Assembly: GCA_016932895.1 (NCBI GenBank)
Contig: JAFGCA010000687.1
Coordinates: 1 to 6,316, forward strand
Direction of reading: 5' to 3'
From: Sedimentisphaerales bacterium
GTDB lineage: Bacteria > Planctomycetota > Phycisphaerae > Sedimentisphaerales > SG8-4
DNA: 6,316 nucleotides
The notes beneath the pieces are model-generated. The model made no database searches, had not been told where the DNA came from, and worked only from the letters and a program-made list of their open reading frames with translations. A program made the translations under genes and the position numbers. Numbering within the stretch: position 1 is the first letter of the stretch; each line of letters opens with the position of its first letter. Shown one piece after another: positions 1 through 5,413 of the stretch.

Positions 1-708
1 CGGGCCATCCTGCCCGCGGACGTATCCCACGGTCCCGCCCTGGAACAAGGCAACCGCGCCCTGGAGTACGGCTTGTTCGAGCAGCCCGCTTTCCGGGTGC
101 CGCTCGATCGGCCCGGTGTAGCCGAACACCGCGCTCGGGTCGCTGTCGGCGAACTGGCAGAGCAGGTCCAGGCCGTGGATGGCCATGGTCAGCACCGGAC
201 CGCCGCAGGTACTCGTGATCGCCTGAATATCCCCGATTATGCGATCCCGGCGGACGAGCCGGGCCGCATGCACCAGGGGCGGATCCCAGTGCCGGGTGTG
301 CGAAACCACGATCAGGGACCCGGCCGCGTCGGCCCGCCGGTTGATCTCGTCAATCTCGGCGAGCGACGTGGCCAGGGGCTTCTCCGCGAATATCACCGGC
401 ACCCCGGCCTCGACGGCCGCCAGAATCAGCCGTGTGTGAGTCATTGCCGGCGTACAGACCGCAACCACATCGAGCTTGGCCTGGCGCAACATCTCCTCGC
501 CACTCTCAAAGGCCGGCGCCTCTCCCCAGGTCCGGCAATACGTCTCACGGTTCTGGGCCAGATCGTCGGCCACGGCCGCTACCTCGATCCCGTCGCAGAG
601 CTCGATGCCGCCGGCATGGCAGAAGGCTTTCGGGTCGCCGGGCCCGGTGTAACGGGCCCCGATGTTTCCCAATCCGATGATGCCGGCTTTGAAACGCTCC
701 TTGCTCAT
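1..708 (-). CDS. Gfo/Idh/MocA-family NAD(P)-dependent oxidoreductase, 3' end outside window
   Basis: The minus-strand frame is open from ATG at 708 to the window edge, giving 236 residues without a stop, so the C-terminal part is missing only because the window ends. The start is supported by GAGGAG about 7 nt upstream. Residues 9-20 (GIIGLGNIGARY) carry the Rossmann GxGxxG loop. D48-D49 follow the second strand, where these enzymes contact the NAD(P) ribose. E109-K110-P111 is the EKP motif with the catalytic lysine. IHGLDLL (H178, D181) is the conserved His/Asp segment that opens the substrate domain. Family members oxidise or reduce sugars, inositols and related polyols in the cytosol; the substrate cannot be read from sequence. 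The gene lies 85 bp downstream of the truncated relative at 794-1414, so the two probably formed a tandem pair transcribed leftward. Family assignment is very secure; specificity is unknown. Confidence 0.95.
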   Translation of the reverse strand, partial: MSKERFKAGIIGLGNIGARYTGPGDPKAFCHAGGIELCDGIEVAAVADDLAQNRETYCRTWGEAPAFESGEEMLRQAKLDVVAVCTPAMTHTRLILAAVEAGVPVIFAEKPLATSLAEIDEINRRADAAGSLIVVSHTRHWDPPLVHAARLVRRDRIIGDIQAITSTCGGPVLTMAIHGLDLLCQFADSDPSAVFGYTGPIERHPESGLLEQAVLQGAVALFQGGTVGYVRGQDGP

Positions 709-793
709 GATGCTCCTCTCACACGCCCCTTCGTTGACGCCCCTCAACCGAACACCGGTTGCTCCTTACTCTGCCGGTCAATGACCAATAACG
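709..793 (-). promoter_or_regulatory. Spacer between two oxidoreductase genes, with ribosome-binding site and small hairpin
   Basis: The minus strand reads GAGAGGAGCATC directly before ATG at 708, a good SD site. At 745-761, CAACCG and CGGTTG form a perfect 6-bp stem around a 5-nt loop. No T-tract follows on either strand, so it is not a convincing terminator. No promoter is evident, which fits co-transcription from upstream. Confidence 0.4.
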
Positions 794-1414
794 TCACGAG
801 AACGCCACCACGCGGCCCGTGCGAACGGATTCTTCCGCCGCGAGACACAGGGCGACCGCCCAGCGTCCGTCCCGGGCGGATTCCGGCATGGGCGTTGCCT
901 CCCGGACTGCCCGGACCATGACCTCGACCTGGTCCTCCAACTCGTACACCTCGCCCGTGATCTTGTCGATCAGGATGTCGTTCACCTGTTCGCCGTCACA
1001 ATGCTTCAGCCAGAACGTGGGGTGGAAGGTTCGGTCCATGGCGCCGCTCCAGCTTGCCCAGAGCGCGCCCGTGGTCCCGGTCAGTTTCACGGTCTGATGG
1101 TGTTCGAAACCGCTCAAGGTCTGGGTCACGACCGCGTACGCCCCGGCCGGGAAATGGACCAGCGCGCTGAAATTGTCCTGCAGCTCGGGGTGGTCCGGCT
1201 GCCTGGCGTTGGCACAGGCGTAGACCGACACGGGATCGCCGATGTCCTGGAAGTACCAGCGCGCGAAGTCGAAGAAATGGATGGGTTCCTCCAGTATCCA
1301 ACTGCCGACGCGGTTGATGTTGTAGCGCCAGTTCTGGCTGCCGAGTCGGTACGGGTTCCGGACTCGTCCCGCCATAGCAATGGGCAGGCAGGGGCGAAGC
1401 CGGATGCACGTCAA
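794..1414 (-). pseudogene. 5'-truncated Gfo/Idh/MocA oxidoreductase (C-terminal domain only)
   Basis: A minus-strand reading of up to 206 residues (TTG at 1414, or ATG at 1375) ends in TGA at 796-794. Family-like sequence starts near residue 20. Residues 39-53 (WILEEPIHFFDFARW, with H46 and D49) match the His/Asp motif of the substrate domain, and a beta-sheet-type segment rich in V, T and aromatic residues follows, as in the intact neighbour at 1-708. The Rossmann domain, GxGxxG loop and EKP lysine are absent: roughly the first 130 residues of a normal protein of about 340-390 are gone. Neither start has an SD site. The frame stays open upstream to 1567, but that stretch carries no dinucleotide-fold motif, and too little room remains before the divergent gene. 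The remaining domain shows no internal stop, so the loss may be recent or an assembly junction. It should not be catalytic on its own. A stand-alone domain with another role is possible but less likely. Confidence 0.85.
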
Positions 1415-1716
1415 GACCCAGCGAAACGTCGCGGCGTAACCGATCTGCTCAAAACTGGTGCCGAATGGGGGTGGATTGCCGTCAGCCGCCTTCGTAGTCC
1501 GCCCTGGCCTGCACCATTGGCCCTGCCGGCCGAATTCTTGACCCCGCAGCCGGGTTTCTCGTATGGTTCAGTCAGAAATCGAGGATTTCACGTGGCCCAG
1601 CAGACGTGTTGGCCGGGGGCCTGGAAAAGCAAACTCCTATTGGTCTGACCGCATGTCAGAGGCTGGGCAGTGCGCTCAGAACTGCGCCCGGGCGGGCTCA
1701 CGGAACGGAGACGGCA
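1415..1716. other. Unassigned 302-bp region between truncated oxidoreductase and divergent UroD-like gene
   Basis: No gene is recognised here. On the minus strand the frame of the truncated oxidoreductase continues open from 1414 to a TGA at 1570-1568 and encodes an unfamiliar stretch including KAADGNPPPFGTSFEQIGY; it does not resemble a Rossmann domain. On the plus strand the UroD-like frame is open back to GTG at 1606, but that extension has no family character. Promoters for two divergent genes would be expected here, yet no convincing -35/-10 pair was seen. The only clear signal is the GGAG SD site at 1707-1710. The region may be a mobile-element or deletion scar; this is inference. Confidence 0.5.
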
Positions 1717-2817
1717 ATGTCTGAAGATGCACGAACCACGGAGCTTATCTGGAAGGAAGACTGGGACGCCGCGCGCCGGCATCACTGCGACTGGTGGCAA
1801 CAGCAGGAGCTCGTCCTCTGGGTGACCGCGTCTCGGGACCGCCCGGCCATGGACCTCGAGCCGCCGCCGGCCCCAACCGATCTGAGACAACGCTGGTTCG
1901 ACCCGGAATGGCGGCTGCGCCAGCAGGAGTACCAGATTTCCCGCTGCTTCTACGGGGGGGACGCGTTCCCGCTGTTCAGCAGCATCAGCGCCGCAGGGGA
2001 TCTGGGGGCGTACGTCGGCTGCCAGGTCGGTCTTTCTCCGCAGACCGTGTGGTGCGAGCCGTGCATCGGTGACCCCCCGGAGGGACACCCGCCGATCCGC
2101 CTGGATCGCCAGTCCTGGGCCTTCCGGCAGCACGTCGCCATGGTCGAACTGGCTGTCCGCGAAAGCGGCGGCCGCTGGCTGGTGACTCCACCCGATCTGG
2201 TCGAGAACGTGGACATCCTCTCGGCCATGCGGGGTCCGCAGCCATTCCTGCTCGACCTCGTGGACCGCCCCGAGTGGGTGGAACAGAAAGTCCGGGAGAT
2301 TAACCAGGCGTTCTTTGAGGCGTTCAACGTCTTCTATGAAATGGTGCGGGACGGCTATGGCGGCAACGGGTTCGTCTTCAACGTCTGGGGACCGGGACGC
2401 ACGGCCAAGGTCCAGTGCGACGCCTGCGCCATGTTCGGTCCAGAGATGTTCCGTCGGTTCGTGACTCCCGCCCTTACCGAGCAGTGCGACTGGCTGGACT
2501 ATGCGCTTTACCATCTGGACGGCGAGGACTGCCTTGTGAACCTGGACGAGCTGCTGGCCATCGATTCCCTCAACGCCATCGAGTGGACCCCGCGGCGGCT
2601 CTCGGTGGGGGATAGCGGGGGACATCCGCGTCACTGGGAACTCTACCGCCGCATTCTCGCTGCGGGGAAGTCGGTGCAGGCCATCGGCGTGAAGTACGAA
2701 GAAGTCATACCGCTGCTGGACGCGTGCGGCGGCACAGGCATGTTCGTGACGACGAGCGCCCCGACGGAGGAAGATGCGCGCAGGCTGGCTGAGGAAGTGG
2801 CGCCGTATCGTCCGTGA
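1717..2817 (+). CDS. UroD-superfamily (uroporphyrinogen decarboxylase-like / corrinoid methyltransferase-type) protein
   Basis: The product has 366 residues. ATG at 1717 is chosen over GTG at 1606 because GGAG lies 6 nt upstream and the 37 extra residues look non-coding. Superfamily features are: a tryptophan-rich N-terminal region (WKEDWDAARRHHCDWW); VQCDACAMFGPEMFRRFVTP at 232-251, matching the conserved 'S/GPEMFREFV-P' helix; YHLDG at 265-269 followed by LVNLDELLAIDSLNAIEWTP, the family's strand and substrate-pocket signature; and a glycine-rich C-terminal strand (CGGTGMFVTTSAPTEEDA). The length is in the normal range for the family. True HemE decarboxylases work in haem synthesis, but this protein lacks an obvious HemE N-terminal arginine-rich signature. 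Environmental relatives beside sugar oxidoreductases are usually assigned to the cobalamin-linked methyltransferase side of the superfamily. The actual reaction is unknown and no corrinoid protein is encoded nearby. The gene diverges from the oxidoreductase pair. Residues 79-82 are encoded over a run of seven G at 1954-1960, but the frame is intact. Confidence 0.93.
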   Translation: MSEDARTTELIWKEDWDAARRHHCDWWQQQELVLWVTASRDRPAMDLEPPPAPTDLRQRWFDPEWRLRQQEYQISRCFYGGDAFPLFSSISAAGDLGAYVGCQVGLSPQTVWCEPCIGDPPEGHPPIRLDRQSWAFRQHVAMVELAVRESGGRWLVTPPDLVENVDILSAMRGPQPFLLDLVDRPEWVEQKVREINQAFFEAFNVFYEMVRDGYGGNGFVFNVWGPGRTAKVQCDACAMFGPEMFRRFVTPALTEQCDWLDYALYHLDGEDCLVNLDELLAIDSLNAIEWTPRRLSVGDSGGHPRHWELYRRILAAGKSVQAIGVKYEEVIPLLDACGGTGMFVTTSAPTEEDARRLAEEVAPYRP

Positions 2818-3063
2818 CGGCGGCTCGAGGCCACGATCAACCACCGGCTTGAACGCGTTGGTAAACAGCGGTGCGCGCCCACGGTCGGGTCTCCAAATAA
2901 CTGTTGGAATTCCGTTTCGAATCTCGCTCACACATACAATATCCTCTTGAGCGGACAGGGATGCGCTGCTAGCCTCAACACCGCTGGCGGGGCATTGTGC
3001 GGGGCGTTGGATACCGCCTGAATCTCGACGAATCAAAGAAGCCTTGGATCGAGAAGGTGAACG
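2818..3063. promoter_or_regulatory. Intergenic region upstream of acidic-protein gene; weak promoter candidate
   Basis: No coding potential was recognised in these 246 bp. TACAAT at 2935-2940 matches five of six bases of a sigma-70 -10 box and lies in a local AT-richer patch, but no good -35 hexamer sits 16-18 bp upstream (TTGGAA at 2904 is too far). The SD-like AAGGTGA at 3054-3060 precedes ATG at 3064. The base composition drops in GC across this stretch relative to the gene on its left. No terminator hairpin with a T-tract was seen after the UroD-like gene. Confidence 0.3.
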
Positions 3064-3501
3064 ATGGATGAGGCCCGACTGCTGAGTGTTCTGGAAAGGA
3101 TTGCCTCCGCACTGGAGCGTCTCGCGCCGACGATCTCTGGTTCCGAAGCCGCCCTCCCATTCGACCCGGCTGAGGCAGACGAATACAATGCGGCAAGCGA
3201 TGAGGATCAACGGGAGTTCTGGGCGTATTTGGATGCCAACCCAGATGCGATGGCATCATTTGAAGAGGCCGGTCTCAGCAGTGAAGACAGCAACGGCGAT
3301 GAGGGCGGCGACTCCGAGGACGAATACGGAGAGGAAGATCAATACGATGATTACTACGACGATGACCCATGGAACCAACCAGAACACTACGATAAATACG
3401 CCGGTACTTATGCACAGGATGTTGCCGACCTGAGCGACGAGTTCATTGATGATGTCTTGGACGGCTGCCCGGAAGCATATTGGAACCTTGGATGGGATTG
3501 A
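3064..3501 (+). CDS. Highly acidic hypothetical protein
   Basis: The 145-residue product is not recognised. AAGGTGA just upstream supports ATG at 3064. By count, 44 residues are Asp/Glu and only five are Lys/Arg, so it is strongly anionic. Residues 1-22 (MDEARLLSVLERIASALERL) have Leu/Ile/Val spaced as in a short amphipathic helix or coiled coil. Residues 74-101 are an acidic low-complexity stretch with Tyr interspersed. The C-terminus is rich in Asp, Tyr and Trp (AYWNLGWD). No signal peptide, membrane segment or metal-binding cysteine pattern is visible. Such proteins may bind cations or basic partners, or mimic nucleic acid, but nothing here proves it. It heads a plus-strand run of unknown genes, 72 bp before the next. 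The SD site and a frame uninterrupted through a repetitive stretch favour a real gene. Confidence 0.75.
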   Translation: MDEARLLSVLERIASALERLAPTISGSEAALPFDPAEADEYNAASDEDQREFWAYLDANPDAMASFEEAGLSSEDSNGDEGGDSEDEYGEEDQYDDYYDDDPWNQPEHYDKYAGTYAQDVADLSDEFIDDVLDGCPEAYWNLGWD

Positions 3502-3573
3502 CTGTCGAACCAAGCACTGCACGGTACGGCGTACCGCCGCCCGTGAGTGCAATCGTTGGCGGGAGACAAGACT
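3502..3573 (+). promoter_or_regulatory. Spacer with small palindromic hairpin and ribosome-binding site
   Basis: CGGTAC at 3522-3527 and GTACCG at 3531-3536 form a perfect 6-bp stem around a 3-nt loop. No T-run follows, so it is unlikely to be a strong terminator. GGGAG at 3561-3565 lies 8 nt before ATG at 3574 and decides that start. Confidence 0.35.
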
Positions 3574-3837
3574 ATGAATCCGTACACAGCAACGCCCGGT
3601 TTCCTCCTACTGCTCGGCTCAGGCTACTTTGGGATTATGGCTTTCAGGCTATTGTTCCGAACGTGGAAGAAAAGCCCCGCAAGGCACAGACGACTGTCCC
3701 CACACGAACAGATGTACTTCTTCTTCGTGCTCCCCACCAGGAACCGCGACTTCATGAAGTGCGTTTTGCTGAACATGATTTTTTTCTTGATGGGCCTGGC
3801 TTTGGTGAGCGTCTCACTACCGAAAGCGAACCCGTGA
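3574..3837 (+). CDS. Small two-segment membrane protein, hypothetical
   Basis: The 87-residue product is not recognised. ATG at 3574 is preferred to an in-frame GTG at 3547 because GGGAG sits 8 nt upstream and the protein then begins just before its first hydrophobic segment. Predicted membrane segments are residues 8-28 (PGFLLLLGSGYFGIMAFRLLF) and about 60-81 (FMKCVLLNMIFFLMGLALVSV). They are joined by a strongly basic loop (RTWKKSPARHRRL, 29-41) that should face the cytoplasm by the positive-inside rule, putting both ends outside. It lies between an acidic soluble protein and a larger membrane protein on the same strand, so a shared membrane assembly is possible but unproven. Gene reality rests on the SD site and the clear hydrophobic periodicity. 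Confidence 0.68.
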   Translation: MNPYTATPGFLLLLGSGYFGIMAFRLLFRTWKKSPARHRRLSPHEQMYFFFVLPTRNRDFMKCVLLNMIFFLMGLALVSVSLPKANP

Positions 3838-3935
3838 AACGATACTACAGGAAGACCACTTCGCTTTTGCTTCGCACTCTCGGCGTGCCATGCAGAATGA
3901 AGGCGTAGGCCTCCTCTGTTTTAGAGGTTTATCAA
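3838..3935 (+). promoter_or_regulatory. Leader with hairpin that sequesters the ribosome-binding site of the next gene
   Basis: CCTCT at 3913-3917 pairs perfectly with AGAGG at 3923-3927 across a GTTTT loop. AGAGG is the only SD-like sequence for the GTG start at 3936, with an 8-nt spacer. The upstream arm sits within CTCCTCT, which resembles the 16S rRNA anti-SD sequence. If formed in mRNA, the hairpin would hide the ribosome-binding site. The stem has only five pairs, so it could be a weak translational damper or chance. Confidence 0.35.
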
Positions 3936-5147
3936 GTGAACGATGCCAATAGTGTTAGAATTGTCTTCTGGGGAGCCATCGCGTTCTCCTGCCTTCTCGT
4001 GATGCCCCTTCTTGCCGGGCTGCACCAATTGTGGGTGACTGTGAGGCTGTATCGACGCACGCCTTTGGCTGATGCCCTCGGCACCCTCCGCTGCACTGCC
4101 AGAACGCGCAATGCCTGGATGATCCTGCTGCCGCCAGTGCTCACCGTAATCGTGTTCGGCATCATAGCGCCGGCGCGTGGAGTCACCTATCCGAACATAT
4201 TCTTTCTCCCAATCGCCCTGATCCATCTTGTTCTTCTTGTGACTTTTGCCGCACCACCATCCGTTCTTCTTTTGGGAAGCTCCCGGTGGGAGAGCGTTCG
4301 TCTGTTCAATCTCATCGAGCGTGGTATCTATCCATACCGTGTCGTTGTGCTGTTCGAGCCATCGCGATCTGATCCCAATCGCCATTCTCGTTTCCACTGG
4401 CTCGGCTTCCAGTTCGACAACCTGCGCATTCTCGGACGCCATAGCTGGCGAGATATTGTCTACAGGATCGCATCCAACGTCCCAATTATCGTTCTCGACA
4501 CACGTTTACCATCACCAGCAGTCATCGAGGAATCCCGGCGCATGCTGGACGCCCGGTTTCTGCACAAGACCCTGTTTGTCGTTGCGGACGACGGTAGCGC
4601 TCCGTCGCTCACCGTGGCGTCGCCAGATCAGAACATGCAAGCACTGCGTAGGACGACAACCCATGATGTTGTCCGGAATCTGAAGGCGATGGGTCTTGCG
4701 CATACGACGTCTCCTGATGACGATCTACTACTGAGTTCTGCTTCCTATGCTCGAAACGCAAAAAGGCTGCAGCGTGGCATGGTCACGGTGGGAAGGACTT
4801 GCGTGCCCTTTGATGCGGCACTGAAAGTGGCCGAACAGACGCACGGGGAGGTCGCGTTTGTTCTAGCTGCTCGGGAATTGCAGGCGATGCTGCGTGGGCA
4901 CCCAGGGGACGGTGCACTGGAGGTCTACGAGCAGCTACCAAGAGATATTTCGGCGACGGAGCAGTTCCTCGCCAACTGGGAGGAGGCAGACTCTGAGCAG
5001 TTCCGCGAAGTCATATCCACTGCACGCAGAGTTTGTGAAGCCCTCTCCGATCTCCAACGGGAGGTAGATCACGTACCCCCATCGTTCCTGATCCGTAATA
5101 GGGATGACATCCTGGAACGTAGGAGGCAGCAAAATGCGTCAGAATGA
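3936..5147 (+). CDS. Three-segment membrane protein with C-terminal cytosolic alpha/beta domain, hypothetical
   Basis: The 403-residue product starts at GTG 3936, with AGAGG 8 nt upstream, and ends in TGA. Predicted membrane segments are residues 8-30, 60-78 and about 86-113; a basic, arginine-rich loop (31-59) separates the first two. The rest is soluble. Residues 117-222 alternate predicted strands and helices: RVVVLFE (135-141), SWRDIVYRIASNVPIIVLDTR (170-190), then AVIEESRRMLDAR and KTLFVVADDG (211-220). This strand-helix-strand order, with Asp at strand ends, suggests a Rossmann/flavodoxin- or TIR-like fold; no catalytic signature was identified, so this is inference only. Residues 226-290 may be a separate module. 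The tail (330-403) is helical, charged and possibly coiled coil. No named family was recognised. It follows a small membrane protein by 98 bp and precedes a structured 266-bp spacer. It is clearly a real gene; its function is unknown. Confidence 0.88.
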   Translation: MNDANSVRIVFWGAIAFSCLLVMPLLAGLHQLWVTVRLYRRTPLADALGTLRCTARTRNAWMILLPPVLTVIVFGIIAPARGVTYPNIFFLPIALIHLVLLVTFAAPPSVLLLGSSRWESVRLFNLIERGIYPYRVVVLFEPSRSDPNRHSRFHWLGFQFDNLRILGRHSWRDIVYRIASNVPIIVLDTRLPSPAVIEESRRMLDARFLHKTLFVVADDGSAPSLTVASPDQNMQALRRTTTHDVVRNLKAMGLAHTTSPDDDLLLSSASYARNAKRLQRGMVTVGRTCVPFDAALKVAEQTHGEVAFVLAARELQAMLRGHPGDGALEVYEQLPRDISATEQFLANWEEADSEQFREVISTARRVCEALSDLQREVDHVPPSFLIRNRDDILERRRQQNASE

Positions 5148-5160
5148 AGAACTCCGCGCC

Positions 5161-5392
5161 AACAATCGGATGTAACGCGACTCGGGTAAGGCCGCCGCAG
5201 ACGGCTTTCCCGACGCGGTTCATGCTCGACGTTCCCCGGACGCCTGCCGGCGTCCGGGGAATGCCCGCGTTGACTGCGTCGCCCCGATTGCCCGCCGGCT
5301 GACGCCGGCGAACAATCGGTTCGACCAACAGCCGCCGTCGCCCGGCGAGCAAGCTGGCCGTTCGCCAACGGCCGTTGGTCAACGCGGGCATT
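5161..5392. repeat. Dense cluster of GC-rich hairpins with a perfect 15-bp inverted repeat
   Basis: In the 266-bp gap before the zinc-ribbon gene: (a) 5176-5217 is an imperfect hairpin, with CGCG, TCGGG and AAGGCCG paired to CGGCTTT (one G-U pair), CCCGA and CGCG; (b) 5232-5261 is a perfect 13-bp stem, TTCCCCGGACGCC with its complement, loop TGCC, extendable by a G-U and a C-G pair; (c) 5284-5319 has CCGATTG and CGCCGGC paired to GCCGGCG and CAATCGG, with a 2x2 internal loop and tetraloop TGAC; (d) 5323-5380 has GACCAAC paired with GTTGGTC, enclosing GGCCGTT/AACGGCC at 5356-5373; (e) 5260-5274 (AATGCCCGCGTTGAC) is perfectly complementary to 5378-5392. Stem (e) encloses (c) and most of (d) and shares bases with (b) and (d), so alternative folds compete. 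AACAATCGG also occurs directly at 5161 and 5311. No terminal T-tract or target-site duplication was seen. It could be a REP/MITE-like element, a structured RNA or a leader regulator. Confidence 0.8.
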
Positions 5393-5402
5393 GGCAAAGG
5401 GA

Positions 5403-5409
5403 AAGGAGG
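5403..5409 (+). promoter_or_regulatory. Strong Shine-Dalgarno site for the zinc-ribbon gene
   Basis: AAGGAGG, a full-consensus SD, lies 4 nt before GTG at 5414 and 10 nt after the last base of the long inverted repeat. It fixes the start at 5414 rather than at the in-frame ATG-like start at 5375, which lies inside the hairpin cluster. Confidence 0.8.
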
Positions 5410-5413
5410 CGAA

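Noticed and set aside
73..921. A 282-codon plus-strand open frame
   Set aside because: It is antisense to the oxidoreductase at 1-708, which carries unmistakable Rossmann and EKP motifs; the frame is rich in Arg, Pro and Gly without any domain.
1954..1960. A run of seven G as a possible frameshift in the UroD-like gene
   Set aside because: The reading frame stays open and family-like on both sides, so no shift is needed.
1588..3210. A 540-codon open frame on the minus strand opposite the UroD-like gene
   Set aside because: It is fully antisense to a clear UroD-family gene, crosses into an adjacent gene, and its translation shows no domain. Long antisense frames are expected in GC-rich coding DNA.
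3256..3552. A hydrophobic, membrane-like open frame on the minus strand
   Set aside because: It mirrors the acidic protein: GAN codons for Asp/Glu read backwards as NTC codons for Phe, Leu, Ile and Val, so hydrophobicity is an artefact.
3480..3908. A 142-codon plus-strand frame overlapping the small two-TM gene
   Set aside because: It has no SD site and no domain, and it conflicts with the better supported reading from 3574.
5378..5392. An integron attC site or intrinsic terminator as explanation of the long inverted repeat
   Set aside because: The ends do not fit the RYYYAAC/GTTRRRY core of attC, no integrase is present, and no T-tract follows the stems.
5161..5392. A retron-type noncoding RNA
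   Set aside because: Nested inverted repeats suggested it, but no reverse transcriptase is encoded in the window and the adjacent genes are unrelated.
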